From an uncultured Oscillospiraceae bacterium (GTDB lineage: Bacteria; Bacillota; Clostridia; Oscillospirales; Acutalibacteraceae), in assembly GCA_900549755.1 (NCBI GenBank), contig URPQ01000028.1, forward strand, positions 1 through 22,759: DNA of 22,759 nucleotides. Reading direction: 5' to 3'. Below are positions 15,678-22,463 of the stretch, piece after piece. Position 1 is the stretch's first letter, and each line of letters opens with the position of its first letter. Under the pieces are notes generated by a model. It was given only the letters and a program-made list of their open reading frames with translations. It was not told the origin of the DNA and made no database searches. A program made the position numbers and the translations under genes.

Positions 15678-17906
15678 TTAAAGCTCCCAGCCGCGTATTC
15701 GCGCTTTCATTTCGTCGGTCGCAAGTATACCGTAGGCAAAGCCCTTGCGCACAAGCTCGGGCGGCACAAATTCATCATACTTTTCAAAAATCGGCACTTC
15801 ACCGGGGTATACAAGCTCCATAGGGTCAAGCGGCTGCTTTTCTTTTTCCTTTAAAACCTTGAAAAACTGCTCGCGCGTGGCTTTCATTTTAAACTGAATA
15901 AAATACGGTCTTGCGGGGTCAAGGGCTGTAAGCCCTAAATCCTTTGCGCATTTAAGCTTTAAAAATCGCTCCATGGCAAGAAAGGCATAAGTGCCGAGCC
16001 AAGGAAACAGGCACCACATATCCCCGCCAAGGTTAATAAGCGGCTCGGTTGTTACTCCGCCGAGTCTGGCAATGCTGCGCGCCTCGTAAAGCCTGCCAAG
16101 CGCGTTTTTCATAAGGTAGGGGTAGATTTTATCCTCCGCCAGCACTTTTCGCATACGTTCAAGCACGCGCGTGTTAATATCCCCCGGGCACTGCCCGAAA
16201 TAGGCGGGCACCTTGCCCCGCACCTGCTCGCAATATACCAAGTGCCGCTTGTGGTCTACCTCTTCCACTATCCAAACGTGCCCCGCAATGGCTATTTTCT
16301 CGCCCACGGGCGGCGGCATTACTATGGTGCCGAGTTCTTCTGAATTGCTGCGCACGGTGTATTCCTCGTTCTCTTTAAACACCGCGTAAAATTTAAAGGA
16401 ATTCACCTGCCGCTCGCCTGCAAGCCCCACTATAAGCCCGCCCGTTTCGGTGCGCTCAATGTGGTCTGTCTCAATTAAATGACGCAAAAGTGTTTTGTAG
16501 TCTTCCTTGTCTATTCTTTCAAAGCTTTTAAGGGTAAGCACGCGAGATGCTAACGCCGCAGGAGATAACTCGCCTGACGATGCTAACGTGCTCATAGTTT
16601 GGTGGTACAAAAGGCTAAAAGGCAGCCTGTCGGTTTTTGGCGGCTCTACCCACCGTTCCTCTGTGTAAAGCTGAATAAGCGCTATGCCTTGAAGCAGTGA
16701 CCACGGCACGGTTTCGGGCAGCATTGCCCGCGCCTCGGGCTGCTCCTCACGCATTACAAACCACATTTCGGGCGGCAGCCCCCGCCTGCCCGTGCGCCCC
16801 ATTCGCTGCAAAAATGACGATACGGTAAATGGTGCGTCTATCTGAAAGGCGCGCTCCAGCCTGCCTATATCAATGCCCAGCTCCAGCGTAGCCGTGGTTA
16901 CGGTGGTCATACATTGCTCGTCGTCTTTCATTACCGATTCTGCGGTTTCGCGAAAGGATGCCGAAAGGTTGCCGTGGTGAATTAAAAATCTGTCAGGCTC
17001 GCCCCTTGCCTCGCAATAGCCGCGCAGCGTGGTGGTTACCGCCTCACATTCCTCGCGGGAATTAACGAAAATAAGGCACTTTTTGCCTCTTGTGTGCTCA
17101 AAAACATAGGCAAAGCCGGGGTCTGAGTTTTCGGGGGCAGTGTCGGTCTTCATATCAAGGGCGGGCAATGCCGCTTTTTCATCTGCGGGGGCTTCTTCTA
17201 CACCCGGCGTTGTGAAAAAATGCTCAACCGATAACCGCCACTTTACCTTGCCTTGCTCTACCTTCGGTATGACCGTTTCTCTGCCCGTGCCTGCCGCTAA
17301 ATATTTGCCTGTGCCCTCGGGGTCGCCTATTGTGGCTGAAAGCCCTATTCTGCGCGGGTTTACCCCCGCCATACGCGAAAGCCGCTCAATAAGGCACAGT
17401 GTCTGCCCGCCGCGGTCGCCCCGCAAAAGCGAATGTACCTCGTCAATTACAATAAACCGCAAATCGCCGAATAATTTCGGAATATAGGCGTGCTTGTGCA
17501 AAAGCAGCGCCTCAAGCGATTCAGGGGTTATCTGCAAAATTCCCGAGGGGTGCTTTAAAAGCTTTTCCTTGTGCGATTGCGCAACGTCGCCGTGCCAGTG
17601 CCAGACGGGTATTTCCGCGTCGGCGCAAAGCTCGTTAAGGCGCGAAAACTGGTCGTTTATAAGCGCCTTTAATGGTCCTATGTATATAGCACCCACAGAG
17701 GTCGGCGGGTCTTCGGAAAACAGGGTGAGTATGGGGAAAAATGCCGCCTCTGTTTTGCCCGACGCGGTTGAGGCGGAAAGCAGAACGTTGCAGTCCGTTC
17801 CGAAAATTGCCTCGCCCGCCGCCACCTGCACGCCGCGCAGCGTTTCCCAGCCGTTGCGGTAAATAAAGTCCTGAATAAAGGGCGCGTATCTTTCAAAAAC
17901 GTTCAT
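15678..17906 (-). CDS. Lhr/BrxHI-like superfamily 2 DEAD/DEAH helicase
   Basis: A 742-residue nucleic-acid helicase. Visible motifs: a Q-like LRGVQ near 23-27, Walker A SASTASGKT at 44-52, GPLKALINDQ at 77-86, TPESLE at 127-132, DEVH at 155-158, SAT at 190-192, and motif VI QRMGRTGRRG at 367-376. After the two RecA domains, about 300 residues follow, probably a winged-helix and Lhr-type C-terminal region. This layout matches Lhr-like helicases such as BrxHI of BREX systems. An acidic, Pro-rich insert near residues 240-262 is variable. The ATG at 17906 is chosen over a TTG at 17921 because TTGAGGG gives the ribosome site between them; that site overlaps the stop of the BrxD-like gene. Last gene of the operon. 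Confidence 0.92.
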   Translation of the reverse strand: MNVFERYAPFIQDFIYRNGWETLRGVQVAAGEAIFGTDCNVLLSASTASGKTEAAFFPILTLFSEDPPTSVGAIYIGPLKALINDQFSRLNELCADAEIPVWHWHGDVAQSHKEKLLKHPSGILQITPESLEALLLHKHAYIPKLFGDLRFIVIDEVHSLLRGDRGGQTLCLIERLSRMAGVNPRRIGLSATIGDPEGTGKYLAAGTGRETVIPKVEQGKVKWRLSVEHFFTTPGVEEAPADEKAALPALDMKTDTAPENSDPGFAYVFEHTRGKKCLIFVNSREECEAVTTTLRGYCEARGEPDRFLIHHGNLSASFRETAESVMKDDEQCMTTVTTATLELGIDIGRLERAFQIDAPFTVSSFLQRMGRTGRRGLPPEMWFVMREEQPEARAMLPETVPWSLLQGIALIQLYTEERWVEPPKTDRLPFSLLYHQTMSTLASSGELSPAALASRVLTLKSFERIDKEDYKTLLRHLIETDHIERTETGGLIVGLAGERQVNSFKFYAVFKENEEYTVRSNSEELGTIVMPPPVGEKIAIAGHVWIVEEVDHKRHLVYCEQVRGKVPAYFGQCPGDINTRVLERMRKVLAEDKIYPYLMKNALGRLYEARSIARLGGVTTEPLINLGGDMWCLFPWLGTYAFLAMERFLKLKCAKDLGLTALDPARPYFIQFKMKATREQFFKVLKEKEKQPLDPMELVYPGEVPIFEKYDEFVPPELVRKGFAYGILATDEMKARIRGWEL

Positions 17907-17917
17907 TGCGTTATCCC

Positions 17918-19231
17918 TCAAAGCTCAAATTCGGCAAATTCGGCGGCTACCTCTCCCTGCGGCTCGGGCTTTGCAAAGCTGAACCCGTCTGAAGACAAAA
18001 GCGTTTTTATATCCGTTCCCGGGTTTTGGTGGATAATATTTAAAAGCTCAATATAATCGCGTATTACCTCGCGCGGGGTTATGGCGCTGTCCGCCCCGAT
18101 GCGGGAAAATTCCAGCTTTATAAACTCTATCATATCGTTTTCGGTAACGTTAGGCGCGTATTCATAAAGCACAGCGTGTATTTCGGTCAGCTTTTCTATA
18201 AGCACAAGCAGCTCTTCATATGTAAGCGGTGCCAGCTTTATAACGGGGGCGGACATATCTTTAAGCTCCCCTTTACCGAAACGCCCCTCTGTAAGGCGGG
18301 ATTTCAGCGCCTCGTAGCTGTAGACACCGCGCCGCGTATCTTCAATGCACTGCGGCGTGCCGCTCATTATAATGCCCATATACTGCGCCTTGCCCTGCAT
18401 TGTGTCGTTATACATTGTAAGTATTTTTTCGTAGTTGTACTGCCGCGTTATGCTGTTGGGTATCTTGTAAATATTAACAAGCTCGTCTATAAGTATTAAA
18501 AGCCCAGAATAGCCCGCCTTTTTAAGGAAAAGCGCAAAAAGCTTTATGTACTCGTACCAGTCGTCGTCGGTTATAATAATGTTCACGCCAAGCTCCGCTT
18601 TAGCCTCGGTTTTAGTGGTGTACTCGCCCCTGAACCATTTTACGACGCGCGCCTTGCTTTCGTCGTCGCCGTTTAAATACGCCTTGTAATAAACCGTTAA
18701 AAGCCGCGCAAAATCAAAGCCGTGCACCATCTCACTTAGGGAAGATATTACTTCGCTTATCTTCCTTTCGGTAAGCGCGGGTATTCGGCTGTCCTCAATC
18801 GTGAAAGAGTTTTCCCGCATAACCTCAGTTTGCAGCCCGCTTATCCAGCGGTCTAAAATAAGGGTGAGTGCGCCGCCCTCGGGACGGGTCTTGGTGGACA
18901 TATTGCGTATAAGTTCCTTATAGGTCGCAAGCCCCTGACCGCGCGTTCCCTGCAGTCTCCGCTCGGGGGATAGATCGGCGTCAGCCACCACCATATTTTT
19001 ATCCATAGCATAGTTGCGCACGGTCTGCAAAAGAAAGCTCTTGCCGCTGCCGTATTTTCCCACAATAAAGCGAAAAGCGGCGCCGCCCTCGCCTATAATT
19101 TCAATATCGTTTAAAAAGGCGTCAATCTCGCTTTCTCTGCCCACGGTAATGTATGGCAGCCCTATTCTCGGCACAACGCCGCCTTTAAGCGAATTTATTA
19201 TTACCGAGGCTATGCGCTTGGGTATTTTCAT
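17918..19231 (-). CDS. BrxD-like ATP-binding protein (DUF2791, BREX-type ATPase)
   Basis: A 437-residue P-loop ATPase. Walker A is GKYGSGKS at 58-65 and Walker B is LILIDE with D249-E250. Between them, the stretch from 87 (LSPERRLQGTRGQG, then TRPEGG) is the hallmark I associate with the DUF2791 / BREX ATP-binding family, whose best-known member is BrxD of BREX types 2 and 6. A later MSGTPQCIEDTRRGVYSYEALKS segment fits the AAA-like core. Its ATG overlaps the stop of the TerB-C gene (ATGA, 19228-19231), with AAAGGA ten bases upstream; the helicase starts 12 bases after its own stop. This spacing implies equal expression and probably a complex. In BREX the BrxD and helicase genes are also paired. 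Confidence 0.88.
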   Translation of the reverse strand: MKIPKRIASVIINSLKGGVVPRIGLPYITVGRESEIDAFLNDIEIIGEGGAAFRFIVGKYGSGKSFLLQTVRNYAMDKNMVVADADLSPERRLQGTRGQGLATYKELIRNMSTKTRPEGGALTLILDRWISGLQTEVMRENSFTIEDSRIPALTERKISEVISSLSEMVHGFDFARLLTVYYKAYLNGDDESKARVVKWFRGEYTTKTEAKAELGVNIIITDDDWYEYIKLFALFLKKAGYSGLLILIDELVNIYKIPNSITRQYNYEKILTMYNDTMQGKAQYMGIIMSGTPQCIEDTRRGVYSYEALKSRLTEGRFGKGELKDMSAPVIKLAPLTYEELLVLIEKLTEIHAVLYEYAPNVTENDMIEFIKLEFSRIGADSAITPREVIRDYIELLNIIHQNPGTDIKTLLSSDGFSFAKPEPQGEVAAEFAEFEL

Positions 19232-20100
19232 ATATTGAACATTCCTTTCAACTCTTCCTTGTAATCCTCAATTATTTCGGGGGTATCGCCGTCAAAAATT
19301 ATAACCGTATCGCCGAAATCGTCAAACAGCCGCTCGTTTATTTCGTCTATTGCCACCGTCAGCATTATTCCGCTGCCGCGCGCCGCCTTTTCGGGGTCTG
19401 CACCATTAAGCAATGCCTTTAAAACCTTTAAATACGGTTCGTCTGCGGTTTTTTCCACTAACGGCGGCTCTGCTTCGGGTATAATTTGCTCTGTCGGTTC
19501 TTCTTCGTCCACAATCAGCTTAACGCGGGTAATATCGGCGGTATCGCGTATGCTTTGCAGCTTTGAAACATCAATTTCAATTTTCGGCGCAGCCGCCTTG
19601 CGTTCTTCGGTGAAAACCGTATCTACCGTTTCTTTTATAATTCGTTCTGTATCGCGTGAAAGCTCGGGGGACTTTATCAGCGGCTTAAACCCGAATTTCA
19701 GCCGCAGGGCGCTGTCGATTCCCTTTAAAATCGAACCGACCTTACCCGCTTTATCCTTTTGCGGGTAAAAGCGTTCAATGCTCCATTTATTATCACGGCA
19801 TATATAGCGGTAAATTCCGTTTATTTCGTAAACGCAATCGGGGTGCGGCGCTTTTTCATAAAAAACGGCCTGGTCGAATATAAAGTGCGGCTCGTGAAGC
19901 CTTTTGCCGAAAAGCTTTTCGTAAATATTGCCGTTTTCAGAAGTGTTATAGTATTCGAGCAACATTTTGAAAACATTGTAAACTGCCGCAGCCGTTCTTT
20001 CGGGGAACTTTTTATAAAACGCCGCGCCGCTTATTTTATATGATGAAAAGCACTCAACGGCGCTAAGCGCTTCTGCGGGCGTGGTTTTTTGATAATACAT
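19228..20100 (-). CDS. TerB-C domain protein (C-terminal half of a TerB-N/TerB-C protein)
   Basis: A 290-residue protein matching, by memory of clostridial homologues, the central and C-terminal part of TerB-N/TerB-C proteins: FSSYKISGAAFYKKFPE, then EKLFGKRL, YRYICRDNKW, the helical KIEIDVSKLQSIR segment, an acidic Pro/Glu-rich linker (about 195-220) and the terminal FGDTVIIFDGDTP. TerB-family domains are helical and associated with stress, metal and phage-related loci. It lies in the same frame as the TerB-N gene, separated by 15 codons that contain a second stop (TAA at 20128-20130). The start ATG has only a GGCGG-type ribosome site. It is either a genuine two-gene split or a broken single gene. 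Confidence 0.75.
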   Translation of the reverse strand: MYYQKTTPAEALSAVECFSSYKISGAAFYKKFPERTAAAVYNVFKMLLEYYNTSENGNIYEKLFGKRLHEPHFIFDQAVFYEKAPHPDCVYEINGIYRYICRDNKWSIERFYPQKDKAGKVGSILKGIDSALRLKFGFKPLIKSPELSRDTERIIKETVDTVFTEERKAAAPKIEIDVSKLQSIRDTADITRVKLIVDEEEPTEQIIPEAEPPLVEKTADEPYLKVLKALLNGADPEKAARGSGIMLTVAIDEINERLFDDFGDTVIIFDGDTPEIIEDYKEELKGMFNI

Positions 20101-20145
20101 AAGGCGCCGCCGCGCGCCGGCATTTTTTTAAAAATAAGAATACGT

Positions 20146-20688
20146 TTAAATCCCCGGGGCAAGGGTTTTATAAGGCGCAAAAACAAAAAGCCACATTGAA
20201 ACCGTGCTTTGCACCCGCTTATCGTATTCCGAATAAGCAACGGCGAAATTTTTAAGCCTTAAAAACGCGTCCTCGGGGCTTTCTGCGCCTATCAGGTTTA
20301 AAAGCTCATAAAGATACACATACACAAAGGAAATGCAGGTTTTTTCAATTTTGCCTTTTCGCACGGCGGCACGCCACGAAAAGTAGCCCCGCAGCTGCAA
20401 ATTGCTCATTTCGCGGTAGGTCGGGAACGAGCGCAGGAACTGACCGTGATATTCAAAATCATCGGTGAATTTTTCCATAAACTTAGCCTGGCGATAAAAT
20501 ATTTCGGACGCGGGTGCGAAAATGGAATTTCTTTGCAGCGCGATTTTACGCATTTCGATATATTCGGGCGGCGTGTAGCTTTTCATTTGCGCGGCTGTGA
20601 ATATAAGGGGCTGGTCGCTGTAAACCTTTTCGCCCGATAGCTTTTTGCTTTCAAGCACCGCCTTTATAAGCTCGTCCGCCTTTGACAT
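20146..20688 (-). CDS. TerB-N domain protein (N-terminal half)
   Basis: A 180-residue protein carrying the TerB-N signature: YRQAKFMEKFTDDF (about 65-78), the diagnostic FPTYREMSNLQLRGYFSWR (88-106), then SFVYVYLYELLNLIG (120-134) and PEDAFLRL. In most homologues I recall, this is fused to the TerB-C region encoded just downstream. The reading frame stops at 20146-20148 after APYKTLAPGI, where the usual protein continues. The ribosome site is a G-rich GGGGGTGGCGGA directly before the ATG. The promoter lies at 20717-20745. It is the first gene of the TerB/BrxD-like/helicase operon, and the AraC gene ends just upstream on the same strand. Confidence 0.82.
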   Translation of the reverse strand: MSKADELIKAVLESKKLSGEKVYSDQPLIFTAAQMKSYTPPEYIEMRKIALQRNSIFAPASEIFYRQAKFMEKFTDDFEYHGQFLRSFPTYREMSNLQLRGYFSWRAAVRKGKIEKTCISFVYVYLYELLNLIGAESPEDAFLRLKNFAVAYSEYDKRVQSTVSMWLFVFAPYKTLAPGI

Positions 20689-20716
20689 TCCGCCACCCCC
20701 TGAACGCTGTATCTAC

Positions 20717-20745
20717 ATTATACCAAACTTTTGTTCGTTTTTCAA
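20717..20745 (-). promoter_or_regulatory. Promoter of the TerB-BrxD-helicase operon
   Basis: On the minus strand, TTGAAA (20745-20740), a 17-base spacer ending in TTTGG, and TATAAT (20722-20717), near-consensus sigma-A. It lies only a few bases beyond the stop of araC, so this operon is an independent transcription unit. Confidence 0.85.
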
Positions 20746-20747
20746 TA

Positions 20748-21572
20748 TTAAGACTTAAAAAGCTTCCCCGGCGATACCCCGGCAGCTCGCTTAAAGGCGA
20801 CGTGAAAATATGAAGTGCTTGAAAAGCCGAGGTCTTCGCTTACCTCTGCAATGCTTTTGCCGTCGCCCAACAGCTTTACCGCCATACGCATACGTATTGA
20901 ATTGTGGTATTCTATTACCCCTTTATCGCAAAACATTTTAAAAATACGTTTAAGGCTGCTAACGCTTAAATTACAGGCGCGCGCCGTTTCCTCAACCGTA
21001 ATGCTGCGGCAGCAGGCGTTTTCAAGATAATTTACAATTTGCCTGTAAATTGCGGCATAGCGAGAATCATCATAATATGCCGTTTCCTTTTCACCGCGGA
21101 GTCTCAGCAAAAAAGCTTCAAGCATTACCGCCGCTAAGTTGCTTTGCCAAGCGTATTCCTTCATTTTATTATTGTCATAAAGCTCAATAGCCCTGCGGCA
21201 GGCGGCGTTAATTTCCGCAAATTCCTCCAGCATAAGGTCGTTAAGCGTAAAAAGCCTGTCGCAAAAATATTCCGTTCCGTCGCTGTCGGCTTCAAAGGAT
21301 ATTATAAAAAGCCGCGGCGCGGTGCCCTCTGCCGACCATACTCTGTGAAATTCCATGGGCTTGTGAAAAAGCAAATCGCCCTTTTTTAGATTATAAACCC
21401 GTTCGTCGGCGGTAGCCATAGCCGCGCCCTCGGCAACGCATACTATCTCCCAAAAGTTATGCATTTCTCCGGGAAAATAAAAATCCCGCGGGCGTACCGC
21501 GTCAATCGCGGTTATAATTGATTTAACAAGAATTTTGCGCTCGGTTTTATGAAATTCAAATTTTTGCAGCAT
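20748..21572 (-). CDS. AraC-family transcriptional regulator
   Basis: A 274-residue regulator with an N-terminal cupin-like sensing domain (HNFWEIVCVAEG from residue 38, then GDLLFHKPMEFHRV) and a C-terminal pair of helix-turn-helix motifs (about 190-272; ITVEETARACNLSVSSLKRIF, with IAEVSEDLGFSSTSYFHVAFKR as the second). Such proteins mostly sense sugars or related metabolites; the ligand is unknown. The start is the ATG at 21572, with AAGGAG (21584-21579) as ribosome site; the frame extends to an implausible TTG at 21590. The leader between the promoter (21768-21796) and this ribosome site is almost wholly occupied by a 145-bp inverted-repeat element. No sugar gene is adjacent on this side. 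Confidence 0.93.
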   Translation of the reverse strand: MLQKFEFHKTERKILVKSIITAIDAVRPRDFYFPGEMHNFWEIVCVAEGAAMATADERVYNLKKGDLLFHKPMEFHRVWSAEGTAPRLFIISFEADSDGTEYFCDRLFTLNDLMLEEFAEINAACRRAIELYDNNKMKEYAWQSNLAAVMLEAFLLRLRGEKETAYYDDSRYAAIYRQIVNYLENACCRSITVEETARACNLSVSSLKRIFKMFCDKGVIEYHNSIRMRMAVKLLGDGKSIAEVSEDLGFSSTSYFHVAFKRAAGVSPGKLFKS

Positions 21573-21584
21573 TTTTAACTCCTT

Positions 21585-21729
21585 AGACAATACAATCAGG
21601 GTACAATGCTTTTTTGAAGAAACGACGCTGTTATCGGCATTGTTGCCCTCCGCTCACAATACGTCAGTATTCTTCATAAACGGACAAATTTTCCGCTATG
21701 GGAAGCATTGTAACCTGATTGTATTGTCT
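21585..21729. mobile_element. 145-bp MITE-like element with 27-bp terminal inverted repeats
   Basis: The left end 21585-21611 (starting AGACAATACAATCAGG) and right end 21703-21729 (ending GATTGTATTGTCT) are inverted repeats matching at 26 of 27 positions. There is no reading frame of note inside. This is the structure of a non-autonomous transposable element or of a structured leader RNA. I see no convincing target-site duplication. It begins right after the araC ribosome site. Confidence 0.6.
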
Positions 21730-21767
21730 GACCGATTTCAAAATAAAAGTGCGTTTTTACTTATATT

Positions 21768-21796
21768 ATTATATCATCGGTCTTAATGTTTTGCAA
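21768..21796 (-). promoter_or_regulatory. Promoter of the araC-type gene
   Basis: On the minus strand, TTGCAA (21796-21791), a 17-base spacer and TATAAT (21773-21768). Start near 21761 gives a leader of about 188 bases, containing the whole inverted-repeat element. A terminator-like hairpin with a T run lies just upstream. Confidence 0.65.
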
Positions 21797-21802
21797 TAAA
21801 AA

Positions 21803-22076
21803 ATACCGGGTTTTACCCCGGTTGAGCGTGTCGAAAAAGTCGACACGCTCTTGGACGGGAATACCGCTCGCTCGAAAATCAAAGATTTTCGGACTGCACT
21901 CTATCCCCGCCAATACCACCCCAGTTCCCTTGAAAAACCGCTTATTCAGCGGTTTTTCGCTTATAATGTGTTTTTCCGCCGCGCATGTCAGCGGAAAAAC
22001 GAAAGATGCGGCGTGAACGCCGCAAAAATAAAATTTTAGGTTTATCGACAGACTGATACCGGGTTTTACCCCGGTT
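21803..22076. repeat. Hairpin-rich intergenic element bounded by 21-bp direct repeats
   Basis: Exact 21-base copies stand at 21803-21823 and 22056-22076 (ATACCGGG...CCCCGGTT, each itself a hairpin). Between them are 232 bases with five stems: 21824-21834/21840-21850, 21873-21880/21884-21891, 21932-21941/21949-21958, 21970-21979/21991-22000 and 22007-22013/22018-22024. The inner ends are imperfect inverted repeats sharing TGTCGAnAAA (21829-21838 and 22041-22050). On the minus strand the left copy is followed by ATTTTTTATT and is a complete terminator; the right copy, just beyond spoVM, lacks a T tract. No gene is supported within. Confidence 0.6.
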
Positions 22077-22095
22077 ATTTTAAACTTCTATGTAA

Positions 22096-22179
22096 TCAAA
22101 CGCTCTGCTTTTTAATGCCGAAAATCATTCTTAAAATTCCGCTTAAAAGCTTAGGACTTTTAAATAATACTACCTTCAC
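22096..22179 (-). CDS. spoVM: SpoVM-like sporulation micro-protein
   Basis: A 27-residue protein starting at GTG (22179-22177), with AGGGGG seven bases upstream. Compared with B. subtilis SpoVM (26 residues, from memory) it keeps Lys2, Lys7, Pro9, Lys10, Leu12, Gly14, Ile15, Arg17 and Gly21, plus a basic C-terminus, in register without gaps. SpoVM is an amphipathic helix that marks the curved forespore membrane and anchors the SpoIVA coat base; Pro9 is known to matter for this. A longer in-frame ATG exists at 22278 but would run through the preceding small gene, so the GTG is preferred. It is second in a unit after the 53-residue gene (23-base gap). Found by reading by eye because of its small size. 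Confidence 0.82.
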   Translation of the reverse strand: MKVVLFKSPKLLSGILRMIFGIKKQSV

Positions 22180-22202
22180 AAAAAGACCCCCTGAAAATAT
22201 TA

Positions 22203-22364
22203 TCAGCACCGTCCGCTTGAAAAGCCGAGTATAATAACCCATATTGCGAGCACCGCAACAAGGAATTTCGGCGGGCAAAAGCAGCTTATAAGTAAACCGC
22301 AGGCGAATGTAAGCCCTATAAGCCCCTTGTTACAATTACAACCACAGCCTCTTCGTCTGCGCAT
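22203..22364 (-). CDS. 53-residue Cys-rich membrane micro-protein upstream of spoVM
   Basis: A short frame with ATG at 22364 and TGA at 22203-22205. The N-terminus is basic (MRRRRGCGCNCNKG, with C7, C9 and C11). Two hydrophobic segments follow (about 15-29 and 34-48), separated by CFCPPK, and the protein ends in GRC. The composition, a G-rich ribosome site (GGGGGGAT, about seven bases upstream) and the tight spacing to spoVM support a real gene. I recall similar small Cys-rich hydrophobic proteins in Clostridia but know no function. The context suggests a sporulation role. A TATACT -10-like box lies at 22414-22409 on this strand; I cannot tell whether sigma-A or sigma-E would use it. Confidence 0.68.
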   Translation of the reverse strand: MRRRRGCGCNCNKGLIGLTFACGLLISCFCPPKFLVAVLAIWVIILGFSSGRC

Positions 22365-22463
22365 ACAGCATCCCCCCGATATACTTGTTTTTCTCGGTTC
22401 TTAATAACAGTATATCGCGAAAATTAAAAAATGTTACTGTTTTCAGGTTAAAAATAAGGAAAA

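Noticed and set aside
20031..20240. Minus-strand frame bridging the TerB-N/TerB-C gap, as evidence for a frameshift
   Set aside because: It is in a different frame and has no TerB similarity; the two TerB halves are already in the same frame, so no frameshift is needed.
15678..20688. Calling the TerB/ATPase/helicase operon a BREX system
   Set aside because: Only the BrxD-like and BrxHI-like components are present. PglX, PglZ, BrxC/PglY and BrxA/B are absent on both sides within the window.
21786..22016. Plus-strand 76-codon frame across the hairpin-rich element
   Set aside because: It runs through four hairpins, has no ribosome site, and has a composition dictated by inverted repeats. Treated as repeat DNA, not a gene.
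22096..22278. Longer 60-codon version of the spoVM frame from an ATG at 22278
   Set aside because: It would overlap most of the 53-residue gene, lacks a ribosome site, and the SpoVM match begins exactly at the GTG at 22179 with AGGGGG upstream.
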